Shown: positions 53,801-63,811 of the stretch, piece after piece
How the letters are laid out: every line of letters begins with the position of its first letter
Position numbering within the stretch: position 1 is the first letter of the stretch
Source of the DNA: Erinaceus europaeus
Lineage: Eukaryota > Chordata > Mammalia > Eulipotyphla > Erinaceidae
Length of the DNA: 64,000 nt
NCBI RefSeq assembly: GCF_950295315.1
Contig: NC_080175.1
Coordinates: forward strand, 67,430,302-67,494,301
Direction: 5' to 3'
Notes under the pieces: model-generated
Databases searched by the model: none
Told to the model about the DNA's origin: nothing
The model's input: only the letters and a program-made list of their open reading frames with translations
Position numbers and translations under genes: made by a program

Positions 53801-53886
53801 ACCAAAGAAGTCCTCTTAGATTTGATAAGGTAAGGGATGATGGTGACCTGGACTAGTATGTAATAAAGATGACAATTCACTACTGG

Positions 53887-53935
<49 letters not shown>

Positions 53936-54167
53936 AAATCCGCATTATAGCAGATATCCTCTGTATAGGACTTTTGGTTAAAGTGTCCACCCTCTGTTTT
54001 CATTACATTACTCCATTTTAATTGACCTGTTTCATTCATTTCTTTACTGTTCTATGCTTAGGAGAGGTATATTTAACATTTAGGACTACTTTAACTTCAA
54101 GTAATAGTGAGGGGGAAATCAGGGTTAGAATGAAATAGCTTATGCTAAATCAGTCCTTACTATTATT
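53801..54167. other. Unassigned DNA with (TG)n
   Basis: A (TG)n run of about 24 units lies at 53886-53933; nothing else recognised. Confidence 0.5.
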
Positions 54168-54300
54168 ATTTTTCATCACTAAGGTTTCAGTGCTGGGTGC
54201 TGACTTTTTCAGATAGAAAGTAAATGACAGAGACAGGGAGAGGGAAAGACACTGTGAGACCAAGGCTTGCTCCAATGCTGTGGAGGCTCCAACTCAGCTC
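54168..54300 (-). mobile_element. SINE-V-like, antisense
   Basis: 'cactaaggtttcagtgctgg' start and GA-rich run; resembles the element at 62.1 kb. B-box part lost. Confidence 0.5.
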
Positions 54301-54305
54301 ATGAA

Positions 54306-54667
54306 CATAACTCTTTTATTTTTTTTCCTCCAGGGTTATTGCTGGGCTCGGTGCCTGCACCATGAATCCACCGCTGCTGGAGGCCATTTTTTTTTCCCCT
54401 TTTGTTGCCCTTGTTGTTGTAGCCTCGTTGTGGTTATTATTGCCATCGTCGATGTTGTTCGTTGTTGAATAGGACAGAGAGAAATGGAGAGAGGAGGGGA
54501 AGACAGAGAGAGAGGGGGAGAGAAAGATAGACACCTGCAGACCTGCTTCACCGCCTGTGAAGCGACTCTTCTGCAGGTGGGGAGCCGGGGGTTCGAACCG
54601 GGATCCTTATGCTGGTCCTTGCACTTTGCGCCACGTGTGCTTAACCCACTGCACCACCGCCCGACCT
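54306..54667 (-). mobile_element. SINE-II with module M, antisense
   Basis: Very similar to the copy at 24.95 kb. Complete from A-tail complement to head; 'gaacat' on both sides may be part of the duplication. Confidence 0.9.
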
Positions 54668-54739
54668 CCGAACATCTCTTGCTGACTTCCAAATCTGCTT
54701 TAAAGTGTCTGACCCATAATGATACCAATACAAATGAGA

Positions 54740-54905
54740 CTCAAGGTAGCTCACTTGGGAACGTGTCTGCTTTGTTATGTCCAATACTGTTATGTCCAGA
54801 GGACACTGTACTTTGGGCAGCTTCTGTGGGACACTGCACTGTGGATAGCTTATGTGCTGAGGTGTCTTTCCCTCTCTCCTGTCTCTCAGTCTCTCTTTCT
54901 ATCTG
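54740..54905 (+). mobile_element. SINE-VI-like
   Basis: 'ggtagctcacttgggaacgt' head and CT-rich end; weak. Confidence 0.45.
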
Positions 54906-54909
54906 AAAA

Positions 54910-55180
54910 AGTTTTCCCAGAGCACAAGGATGTGGGTTCAAGCTCCCACTCTCCATCTGCAGGGGGTACACTTCAAAAGCAGTGAAATAGGTCTGTCAGT
55001 GTCTCTGTCTCTCTTCCCCTCTATCTCTTCCTTCCCTCTCAATTTCTTTCTGTTCTCTCCAATAATATATATTTATAATTTCATATATATATATATGAAA
55101 AAATGCTGGGAGCAGTGGATTCATCAAGCCCCAGCAATAACCTTGGTGGCAGAAATAAATAAGTAAACAAACAAACAAAT
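54910..55180 (+). mobile_element. SINE-I with module M, 5'-truncated
   Basis: Starts after the A-box ('cacaaggatgtgggttcaag'), body, (TA)n, module M and (CAAA)n tail. Confidence 0.75.
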
Positions 55181-55411
55181 AAGTTGTCCCAGAGTGGTAA
55201 AGCTCCAATAACTAAAAAAAGCAAATGAAGCAAATAGTGATCATTTTCAAAAATTAAACAACTATGAAACCAAGAGTGTGCTTGTGTTTCTTTATGTATA
55301 TGCGGAGAGATTTATTTTCATAAATTAACCCATGTGATTATGGGGACAACAACCTGGAGACCCAGGGAAGAACTGATGTAGCTAACGTTCAAAAGCAAAA
55401 AATTAAAAAGC

Positions 55412-55697
55412 AATTAATGTTCAACTCTCTGAACCTCTTCCAAAAAAACTGAAGAAGGTGTGAACAATCAAAAACTCATTTCTGAGGTCAACTCATCATA
55501 GCCAGGTTAAGAAATTATAAGAAAAGAACACTACAGCTCAGTATCCCTCATGAATAGAGATGTAACAGCTCTCAACAAAATATCAACAACTTGAATTCAG
55601 CAGCAAATTCTAAAATAACATTGCATGATCAAATAGGGCTTATCCTTCAGATTAAAGGATGCTTTAACATCTGCTCATCACTAAGTGTCATATTCCA
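55412..55697 (+). repeat. Inverted repeat arm 2 (derived copy)
   Basis: Sense-oriented L1 ORF2 segment ('gctcagtatccctcatgaat' 55536, 'ttgcatgatcaaatagggct' 55621) equal in length to arm 1. The flanks are not L1, and there is no A-tail or target duplication, so ordinary retroposition does not explain it. Confidence 0.85.
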
Positions 55698-55737
55698 GGA
55701 ACATTACCACTCTAGCCACTTTTTATTATTATTATTA

Positions 55738-55875
55738 TTCTGAGAGAGAGAGAGGAAGATGCCAAAGCAACAGAGCTTCTGCTGATGCAGTCCCATCTCC
55801 TATGTGGTGCTGGGCTCTAACCTGGCCAAGCATAGGGCAAGGCCCACCTGGTGAGGTCTCTCTGACCCCTGGCCT
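55738..55875 (-). mobile_element. SINE-VI, antisense
   Basis: GA run, 'gtggtgctgggctctaacct' and 'cacctggtgaggtctctctg'. Confidence 0.55.
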
Positions 55876-56074
55876 CAAGAGTCATCAAGGAAACCACTCC
55901 AGTGGATGAGGGGGCTGCTGTCAAGCTGCAACAGGACAAGGACCCACCCACTCTGGGGGAGTGTTCTCACCTTGCCTCACGTACTCACAGAATCTGGATG
56001 GCCGCATTTCAGAGCTGGTGAGCAAGTAGGTCCCCAGAGATTCTGGAATTAAGAATGAAGAAAGACCCAGAAGG

Positions 56075-56279
56075 GTGAGGGTGGATAGCATAATAGTCAT
56101 GCAAAAAGACTCTCATACCTGAGGCTACAAAGTCACAGGTTCAATCCCTTGCACCACCATAAACCAGAGTTGAGCAGTGCTCTGGTAAAAAAAAAAAAAA
56201 AAAGGAAGGAAGAGAGAGAGAGAAAGGAAGGAAGGAAGGAAGGAAGGGAGGGAGAGAGAGAGAGGGAGAGAGAAAGAAA

Positions 56280-56333
<54 letters not shown>

Positions 56334-56340
56334 AAAGACT
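56075..56340 (+). mobile_element. SINE-III with long (AAGG)n/(AAAG)n tail
   Basis: Complete unit ending at about 56190, then A-run, GA-rich and (GAAA)n array to 56335. Confidence 0.85.
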
Positions 56341-57508
56341 CAGACCAGAAGACACCGGAGAGATTAAGAGCTCAGCTGTGACTAACACATTCCTCCAGGG
56401 GGAAAAAAAATACTTAAGGAACATATGCTAGATAAGGTCTGTTCAGCCTAAGGGAGGCCACATGGAAGGGTACTGTTCCTTTTGACTACTAGCACTGAAT
56501 AGGTAGATAGAGGACTAAAATGTCAAAGAAGCAGGTTTCAGATCTATAACAGGAGGAGTAGAGAGAGAGACAGAGACCAGAGAGGTGCATGCAGTGTGGT
56601 GGTGATGGGGGTGTTGAACTAGGAATCTCAGGGATGAAAATCTGGTGTTTCCCCAGCCCCATATTTAGAGGTTTTTTTTGTTTTGTTTTGTTGCAGATGG
56701 CTATCTAAGCTGGAAGAGTTTTCCTTCCTTCTGGCTGTGTCCAGGCTTGGGGTGAGTGTTTAACCAACATAAGCATGAGAACAGAAATTCTGCTTCAAGA
56801 GGGGAAAGAGATGGAAAACTCTGTTCGTATCAGATCTTACAGGCCCTGGTAGTCATTTAGCTTCTACCGAATCGCTCTCATAACTGTAAGGCAGATATTA
56901 TTGTTTGAAATAGCTTAAAAATAAAGTTGGGCCTATAATTTGCCCTCGTTTGGCCTCAAACAATAGAAAAGGAGGTGGAACTATAACTTCCATTCGTTCA
57001 AGTTTCCTCTAGGATCCTGTTAAGCCAAAGCTGCAGAGCTACTCTGAGAGTGTCACTGTCTGAGCTGGCTTTGCTCTGGTAAATTTCTGAACACACTTCA
57101 GAACAGGACTAATTGGCTTTTCACCAATGTGCATATTGAAGCAGATATCAGATCTGGCTCGGGACTCAGAACTGGGAGTGAATGCAAAGAGTTAATGCCC
57201 TCTATTTAAGGTCAAGATTGGGTTTCAAGATTAGAGGCAAGACTGAGCCTGTCTGAAGGAATCCAGCAAGCTCAGCCAGAGGCATAGAGGTAGGCTGAGA
57301 GCCTGGTGGGGTCTTCTAGATAATTCTGCGTAGTGGCCGTAATGATCTCCAAGAAAGAGGTTTAAATTGAAAACATTAAGAATTAAAGAAGTGTCCAGAG
57401 GTTTGATAATCCAAGAATTTCATAGCATTAGTTTCAGAACTCATTTTTCTTTTTTTGCTCTAGTATGTTAAAGAAGTTGCATTTCTGTTATTACAAGTTG
57501 AGTTGTTC
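56341..57508. other. Repeat-poor segment of about 1.2 kb
   Basis: No young repeat except a possible worn SINE at 56560-56660. The 56.9-57.4 kb part looks single-copy and balanced in composition; possible conserved non-coding DNA, untested. Confidence 0.4.
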
Positions 57509-57636
57509 AAACTTTTTTTTTTTTTTTTGCCAGAGCACTGTTCAGTTCTGGTTTATGTTGGTTCTGGGGACTGAATTTGGGACCTCAGTGCCCCAAGCAT
57601 GAAAGTCTTTTGCATAAACACTCTGCTATCTCCAGG
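57509..57636 (-). mobile_element. SINE-III, antisense
   Basis: 'gccagagcactgttcagttc' to 'cactctgctatctccagggt'. Confidence 0.82.
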
Positions 57637-57737
57637 GTTCTAAATCACCTGAGATTAGGAAGTATGACTTGGAATCTCCTTTGAAGATGACTTAGCCTTC
57701 TCTGCATGACCATAGAAGGGTTTGAGTCTACATTTTA

Positions 57738-57882
57738 AAAAAACTTTTCAAAATTTCTTTACTGGGGGACTAATGTTTTACAGTTGACAGTAAATACAAT
57801 AGTTTGTACATGCATAGCATTTTTGTTTTCTGCACAACAATACAACCCCCACTAAGTTCTCTGCCATCCTGTTCCAGGACCG
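57738..57882 (-). mobile_element. L1 3' UTR only insertion, antisense
   Basis: Flanked by tgagtctacatttta at 57723-57737 and 57883-57897: a 145-bp L1 copy truncated within its 3' UTR. Confidence 0.88.
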
Positions 57883-57905
57883 TGAGTCTACATTTTATTG
57901 TAGGC

Positions 57906-58045
57906 CTTTATTATTATTATTATTATTATTTTTACCAGAGCACTGCTCAGCTCTGACTTGTGGTGGTGCAGGGAGTTGAACCTGGGACTTTGGAGCCTCA
58001 GGTATGAGAGTTTCTTTGCATAACCATAATACTATCTACCCCCAC
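57906..58045 (-). mobile_element. SINE-III with (TTA)n, antisense
   Basis: (TTA)n tail complement 57908-57930, then the full antisense unit. Confidence 0.85.
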
Positions 58046-58095
58046 CCTATTGTAGGTTTTAATACCCAACATCTTCACCTACATTTTAAAAACAT

Positions 58096-58180
58096 GTTTT
58101 TATTTTATTTTATTTATTTATTTTCCCTTTTGTTGCCCTTGTTGTTTTTATTGTTGTTGTAGTTATTATTGTTGTCATTA
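58096..58180 (-). mobile_element. SINE-II 3'-end fragment, antisense
   Basis: Only the tail side, up to 'tattattgttgtcatt'. 'aaaaacatgttttta' at 58088 and 58178 bounds it, so it inserted already truncated. Confidence 0.8.
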
Positions 58181-58195
58181 AAAACATGTTTTTAT

Positions 58196-58325
58196 AAGTT
58201 TTTTTCCTCCTTTATTACGGAGATTAATGGTTTACAGTCAAGGGTAAAATACAGTAGCTGGTACATGTATAACATTTTTCAGTTTTCCACAGACCATGAT
58301 TGTCTATGATTGGGATCATCCCATT
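58196..58325 (-). mobile_element. L1 3' UTR fragment, antisense
   Basis: 'cggagattaatggtttacag' (58219) onward; 'ttataagttttttt' at both ends suggests its duplication. Confidence 0.75.
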
Positions 58326-58332
58326 ATAAGTT

Positions 58333-58492
58333 TTTTTCTTTCTCTTCTTTCTAATTTGATAGGAAATTGATGGGTGTGGGTAGAGAAAGACACCTGCAGC
58401 ATTTGCAATTGCCTCCTCACTCCCCCACTCCTCAGGTAGGGACTGGGGTCTTGAACCTGGGTCCTTGAACACTATATAACCCAGCCTCCTCC
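58333..58492 (-). mobile_element. SINE-I, diverged, antisense
   Basis: 'gacacctgcagcatttgcaa' and 'ctggggtcttgaacctgggt'; shortened head. Confidence 0.72.
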
Positions 58493-58499
58493 ACTTGCA

Positions 58500-58655
58500 A
58501 GTTTTTTTTTTGTTTGTTTGTTTTGTTTTTTTTCTTTTACCAGAGCACTGCTCATCTCTGGTTTATGATGGTGTGGGGGGAATTGAACCTGGGACTTTGG
58601 AACCCCAGGCATGAGAATCTATTTGTGTAATCATTAGGCTATCTACCCTCACCTC
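58500..58655 (-). mobile_element. SINE-III, antisense
   Basis: 'accagagcactgctcatctc' to 'cattaggctatctaccctca'; (TTTG)n tail complement. Confidence 0.85.
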
Positions 58656-58659
58656 ACCT

Positions 58660-58820
58660 GCATTTTTTTTTTTAAAGAATGATGTTATTTATTGAGAGAG
58701 AGAGAGAGAGAGAGAGAGGACCACTCTCACTGTGGCACTTGTGGTGCAGGGGATCACACTCAGACCTCACCCTGGCAAGTCCTGATCCTGTAGTTGTGCC
58801 ATCTTTCCAGGCACTGGGCA
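58660..58820 (-). mobile_element. SINE-IV/VI-like with (GA)n, antisense
   Basis: GA run 58696-58717, 'tgcaggggatcacactcaga' and 'gttgtgccatctttccaggc'. Confidence 0.6.
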
Positions 58821-58889
58821 TCTTCACTTGGATGTGAGTTTCTGTATTTGAACACATCCTACACTACTTTTCACCTCCTTTAAATCTGA

Positions 58890-59035
58890 GTTCTGAGGAA
58901 TGTTATTTATTTATTTATTTAACCACAGCTCTGTTCAGCTCTGGCTGATAGTGGTGCTGGGGATTGAATCTGGGACCTTAGAGCCTCAGGGGGGGGAGAG
59001 TCTTTTGCATAACCATTGTGCTGTCTCTCTGGCCT
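58890..59035 (-). mobile_element. SINE-III, antisense
   Basis: 'cacagctctgttcagctctg' to 'ccattgtgctgtctctctgg'; a G-run near 58990 replaces part of the centre. Confidence 0.82.
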
Positions 59036-59202
59036 TAAGCTGCTTTTGGAAATAAGTCAATGTTATGATTGTGGGGCTCTACCTGGGGTTATAGGTGACT
59101 CAGTTTCTCCACATCTGATAATGATACTCATTGTTTTGGGTTGAGGCCTCTCTCATTTTTAGAACTTTCACTTTAGTCTAAGTCTTCTTCATCTCCCTCA
59201 TT

Positions 59203-59312
59203 AGAGGGTTTTCTGACATGACCTTCTCTGTGGTGCTGGGAACTGCACCTGGGACCATGAAGCCTCATCCATGAGAGTCTTATAAAAACCATTATGCTGT
59301 CTCCCCTGTCCC
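59203..59312 (-). mobile_element. SINE-III, tail-truncated, antisense
   Basis: 'gtggtgctgggaactgcacc' to 'ccattatgctgtctcccctg'. Confidence 0.7.
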
Positions 59313-59930
59313 AGAATAATCAGTCTTGACACCTATTGCAATCACTTTATGACTGTGTAACTACACGGTGTTCATTCATTGTATTTATGTCCCTCAACAT
59401 ATAGTGTGGAGTCCTCTTAAAAGTCTCATCTTTTCCCTTAAGTTTCCAGGTGTCTGTCCTGTGAATTTCCTCCAAGAATGACATTTTCATTAGTTCATTT
59501 GCTCATTTCTTCACTCAAGGAGAAACCAGTATTTACTCAGTGAATGCTGGGAGCTTCAAGTTTTCAGTCCTCAGAACAACTAGAGCTGGAAGCCAACGTT
59601 GCCACTAAATAGATAAGAAGACAGGTCCTCAAAGAACACTAAAAAAAACCTTTCCTGGTTATAATTGCTATGCTCTCTTCCCTTTTTTTCTCTATAAGGT
59701 ACTCTCATTTCGTAATCACTTACTGGGTTTCTATTCTGTACTCAAACTGGTGTTAGGAAAAGAAGATGAATGAAATAATGAAGTCACGTCTACACATTTA
59801 AGAAGTTAAGAAATTTAGTACACATTGATTCACCATGATTAAAATAAATTCAATTTGGCAGAAGTAAAACAAATAATTTTCTTGTGAATTTCTCTTGCCA
59901 CCCCCCCCTTTTTTTGTTATTGTGGAAGCT
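59313..59930. other. Old DNA with possible L2-like remnants
   Basis: 'tttgctcatttcttcactca' (59499) and nearby text loosely resemble L2/MIR ends; no firm call. Confidence 0.35.
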
Positions 59931-59967
59931 TCACTGTTTTCCCTTAGAAAGAAATACAGAGATAGAG

Positions 59968-60121
59968 TGGTCCGGGAGGTGGCCCAGTGGATAAAGCGCT
60001 GGACTCTCAAGCGTGAGGTCCTGAGTTCAAGCCCCGGCAGCATATGCACCAGAGTGATGTCTGGTTCTTTCTCTTCTCCTATATTTCTCATCAATCAATA
60101 AATAAAATCTTTAAAAAAAAA
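59968..60121 (+). mobile_element. SINE-IV, intact
   Basis: A perfect 20-bp duplication aaagaaatacagagatagag at 59948-59967 and 60122-60141 bounds a full unit with clear A- and B-boxes and A-tail. It lies inside an older antisense SINE-V-like element (about 59935-60253). Confidence 0.95.
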
Positions 60122-60270
60122 AAAGAAATACAGAGATAGAGATGGGCAGAGAGAAAGGACAGCCCAGCACCAATTTTCCTCCAGGGTCTTAGGACAGGCT
60201 TGTACCTGGTTGGGTACAGGTGCATGTCCAGGTGAGCTATACTGCCAGCCTGCTCTTGACTACTTTTTTT

Positions 60271-61040
60271 TCCTCTCATTATTTATTTATTATTTTTAAT
60301 TTTTACTTATAAAAAAGGAAACACTGACAAAACCATAGGATAAGAAGGGTACAATTCCACATAATTCCCACCACTAGAATTCTGTATCTCATCCCCCCCT
60401 GATAGCTTTCCTATTATTTAACCCTCTGGGTCATTATGGGGTACAGAAGGTAGAAGGTCTGGCTTCTGTAATTGCTTCCCTGCTGAACATGGGCGTTGGC
60501 AGGTCAATCCATACTTCCCAGCCTGTCTCTCTCTTTCCCTAGTTGGGCAGGGCTCTGGGGAGTCAGGGCTCCAGGACACACTGGTGGGGTTATCTGCACA
60601 GGGAAGTCCAGTTGGCTTCGTGGTAGCATCTGGAACCTGGTGGCTACAAAAAGAGTTAACATATAAAACCAACAAATTGTTGACTAATCATGAGCTTAAA
60701 GGCTGGAATATTGCAGATGAAGACTTGGGAGGGGTGACTCCATTTTGAAGACAGCTAGTAGGTCTATTTTAGTTATATTCCAAAGGGCCCATGACTATAC
60801 TAGTTTTTTTCCTGAGCCTGACCTCTGATATGCAGGTGGACCCAAGCTGTTGTCTGGGGAGATGACGTCATGGCTGGAAAAAGGGCTAGAAAGCTGCATC
60901 AGGGAAGAGAGTACTTCCCAAATATGGGAGAAGTGTATAAATATTGTTGACCGTAAACCTGATCAATTTGATCTGGGCCCATATTCAGCTTAGGAGCCTA
61001 AGTAACCTCTGCATCCCTGTAGATCTGTCTGAGCACACAT
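60271..61040 (-). mobile_element. X-element, longest copy, antisense
   Basis: 770 bp between tcttgactacttttt duplications (60255-60269, 61041-61055). On the minus strand it starts 'gaatgtgtgctcagacagat', holds about 180 bases not seen in other copies, then the usual X sequence to a T-rich (A-tail) end. The 5' part contains a 'tataaata' on the plus strand, whose meaning is unknown. Confidence 0.85.
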
Positions 61041-61056
61041 TCTTGACTACTTTTTT

Positions 61057-61344
61057 TAAAAAATATTTTTATATTCATTTATTTCCTTTTGTTGCCCTTG
61101 TTGTAGTTATTATTGTTGTTATTGATGTCATTGTTGTCGTTGTTGGATAGGACAGAGAGAAATGGAGAGAGGGGGAAGACAGAGAGGGGGAGAGAAAGAC
61201 AGACACCTGCAGACCTGCTTCACCGCCTGTGAAGAGACTCCCCTGCAGGTGGGGAGTCGGGCTCAAACCGGGCTCCTTACGCCGCAGGTCCTTGTGCTTT
61301 GTGCCACGTGCGCTTAGCTAGCTGCGCTACCACCCGATTCCCTC
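61057..61344 (-). mobile_element. SINE-II at the same target site, antisense
   Basis: Shares the duplication tcttgactacttttt (61041-61055 and 61345-61359) with the neighbouring X-element, so both used one site. Confidence 0.9.
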
Positions 61345-61359
61345 TCTTGACTACTTTTT

Positions 61360-61940
61360 ACCTTCTTTGTGAATCCTGTCTTTTGGCACTTGAATTGAGC
61401 CTTATTGAAATTTATCTATTGAAAAACCTACTGAAATTTACCCACTTACCTAGCCATTTAGATTTCTTTCACATACCTTATTATGACTTATTCAGCAAAG
61501 CATTTCTATAAGGCACTGTACTCAAAGCACAATTCTGGGAGTGATACTGGTAAAAGAAAAAAGGAACAAGACCTAGTCAAGCAGAAGATACACATACTGG
61601 CTTCCAAGCAAAGAGAAGAAGAGTTACAATATTGTGAGGAAACAAGCTATAAACTGTGGGGACATTGTGAAAGACATTAACTAGGGCACAAAGGTGAGGA
61701 AAAAGCCTGGTGATAGACAGGACAAAGAAGTGAGCTACAGAGAGATAGAAACTGTGTTCACAGGGACAGAGCTGAGCTTGAGAGCCATGAACCTGGAGAG
61801 TCTAGCCTGTGGGAATTACACAGATTCCAGGAAGCTGGAGAAACTGGTCAGGAATGGGGAACTACAGATTATTTCTTTTTCCTTCCATGCAGGACTGTGG
61901 CTCAGGATTGGAGCCTGTTTTATTGACTTATTTATTTGTA
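61360..61940. other. Unassigned DNA, perhaps L2-derived in part
   Basis: 'ttcagcaaagcatttctata' (61492) with 'aaggcactgtactc' resembles the 'cactgtgctagg' end of L2-type repeats; the remainder is unassigned. Confidence 0.35.
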
Positions 61941-61942
61941 TA

Positions 61943-62099
61943 TTTTCTTTTTTTTAAAGATTTTATTTATTTATTAATGAGGAAGATAGGAGGAGAGAGA
62001 AAGAACCAGACATCACTCTGGCGCATGTGCTGCCGGGGATCGAACTCAGGACCTCATGCTTGAGAGTCCAAAGCTTTATCGCTGTGCCACCTCCAGACC
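61943..62099 (-). mobile_element. SINE-IV, antisense
   Basis: Full antisense unit. 'tatttgtatattttct' / 'tatttatatattttct' flank it. Confidence 0.9.
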
Positions 62100-62117
62100 A
62101 CTATTTATATATTTTCT

Positions 62118-62505
62118 TGTCGCTGGAACGTCACTGATTTTTTCAGATAGAAAGTCAGAGGGAGGGGCCGGGTGGTGGTGTACCTGGTTGAGTGCACATG
62201 TTGCAATGTGGACCGGGGTTCGAGCCCCTGGTCCCCACCTGCAAAGGGAAACCTTTGTGAGTGGTCAGTTTGTGTTTCAAGTGTCTCTTTGTCTCCGCCT
62301 CTCTCACTTCTCTATCACTCCTTTCCCTCCCAATTTCTGGCTATCTGTCTCTATCCAATAAATACATAAAGATTAAAGAGAAAAAGAAAAAAGAAAGTCA
62401 GAGGGACACAGGGAAAGGCACCCTAGCACCTGAGCTTCCCCCAGTGCGCTGAGGGTCAGGCTCAAACCTGGGCTCCTTGTTTAACAGAGAAAATGCACAG
62501 TCCAC
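62118..62505 (-). mobile_element. SINE-V hosting a SINE-I, antisense
   Basis: 'ggaacgtcactgattttttc' before and 'gagcttcccccagtgcgctg' after the nested SINE; ends 'cacagtccacgtgagctctc'. Confidence 0.65.
62164..62392 (+). mobile_element. SINE-I, nested, intact
   Basis: Perfect duplication gaaagtcagaggga (62150-62163, 62393-62406); head 'ggccgggtggtggtgtacct', B-box 'ggttcgagcccc', tail 'tctatccaataaatac'. Confidence 0.93.
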
Positions 62506-62713
62506 GTGAGCTCTCTTGTCTGTTCCGGAGTCTACTTTAGAAAGATGGTTTCCAGAGACTTTCTGGGGACTCTTAGGTCAGAGGGGGGCAAGAAGACAGT
62601 TAGCAGGGAGTGCCTATTTGCTTGAAGTCACTAGTTCTCCCACATCTCTTGCCCTACCCCTCAAATAGTGGCAACTTTCACAGGGAAAGGTGCTGTTTCT
62701 CAGTATTCTTTTT

Positions 62714-62989
62714 TAAAAAAAATATTTATTTTCCCTTTTGTTGCCCTTGTTTTTTATTGTTGTTGTAGTTATTATTATTGTTGTTGTTGTTAGATAGGAC
62801 AGAGACAAGTGGAGAGAGGAGGGGAAGACAGAGAGGGGGAGAGAAAGATAGACACCTGCAGACCTGCTTCACCACCTGTGAAGCGACTCCCCTGCAGGTG
62901 GGGAGCCGGGGGCTCGAACCAGAATCCTTATGCTGATCCTTGCGCTTATGCCACGTGCGCTTAACCCACTGCACTACCACCCGACTCCC
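62714..62989 (-). mobile_element. SINE-II, antisense, intact
   Basis: Perfect duplication ctcagtattcttttt (62699-62713, 62990-63004); full copy. Confidence 0.93.
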
Positions 62990-63004
62990 CTCAGTATTCT
63001 TTTT

Positions 63005-63544
63005 ATGCACTATGGGCTTTGATACAGAATTATGTACAATAACTCTATGATAAGTGGTTATTATTTTGGGGGAATGTCAATGACAGGAATATATTGTCTC
63101 AGAACACAGCCAGGTGGCTTTGTTATCTAGTAGTTGGGGTTCAATGAGATTATGTACAATACCTGGAAATCTAAGGAGGGAGGGACTTCCCAGGGACAAG
63201 CTCTGTGCTTCTGTCTCCCCAAGAATAGGATGAATACACTCTGTTGACTATTTTGAGGCAAACACACAGCTACACATTACATCTGATGTATTTAATAGCA
63301 TCTCAACAGTTACATAATGACTCTGGCTGTGGCTTCCTTTGCATGCTTGACAGATGTAGAAATAGGAATAGGAGCCAAGGGCAGCCTTTGCCTTGGTGAG
63401 AGCACAACCAGCCCTGAGAGGGGGAAAGAGGAATTGAGATTGACTGACCCCATGTTAGTCCGATAGCCCAGATGCTGTGAAAACAGACAAGGGAATGATG
63501 AAATTGTCCATAACGCGGTCCTTTTGGATTTAAAATAAGGAACT
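63005..63544. other. Unassigned DNA
   Basis: No gene recognised. 63280-63390 loosely resembles an antisense MIR ('tgacagatgtagaaatagga'). Confidence 0.35.
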
Positions 63545-63808
63545 ATAGCCTGGGAGGAACCTCATTCTGCAAAACACACTGGACTATGCCTGAGGACATG
63601 GGTTCTAGGCTCTGGTTACCATATGGGAGTACCTGCAGGGGGAATGTCATGAGCAATGGAGCAGAGCTGTGATGTCTCTCCTCTCTCTAGAAAACAAACA
63701 ACAACAAAGTGGTGGGGTACAAAGGGGGAGGAAGGAAGCAAGCGTCTACGTGTGATGGAGGAGGTACAAAGCTCCAGAGAAAACCCTGGTAACAAAAATA
63801 AAAGAAAA
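63545..63808 (+). mobile_element. Old SINE with module M
   Basis: 'gaggacatgggttctaggct', SINE-I-like 'gtacctgcagggggaatgtc', A-rich part and module-M end 'gagaaaaccctggtaac'. Confidence 0.6.
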
Positions 63809-63811
63809 TTC

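Noticed and set aside
59968..60121. tRNA-like sequence with clear A- and B-boxes
   Set aside because: It is the head of a SINE-IV with tail and target duplication; the cloverleaf acceptor pairing and length of a tRNA gene are missing. The same applies to all SINE-I and SINE-II heads.
60850..61040. 'tataaata' and surrounding sequence considered as an LTR promoter
   Set aside because: The block is inside the X-element insertion defined by a 15-bp duplication and an A-tail, which is retroposon-like, not LTR-like.
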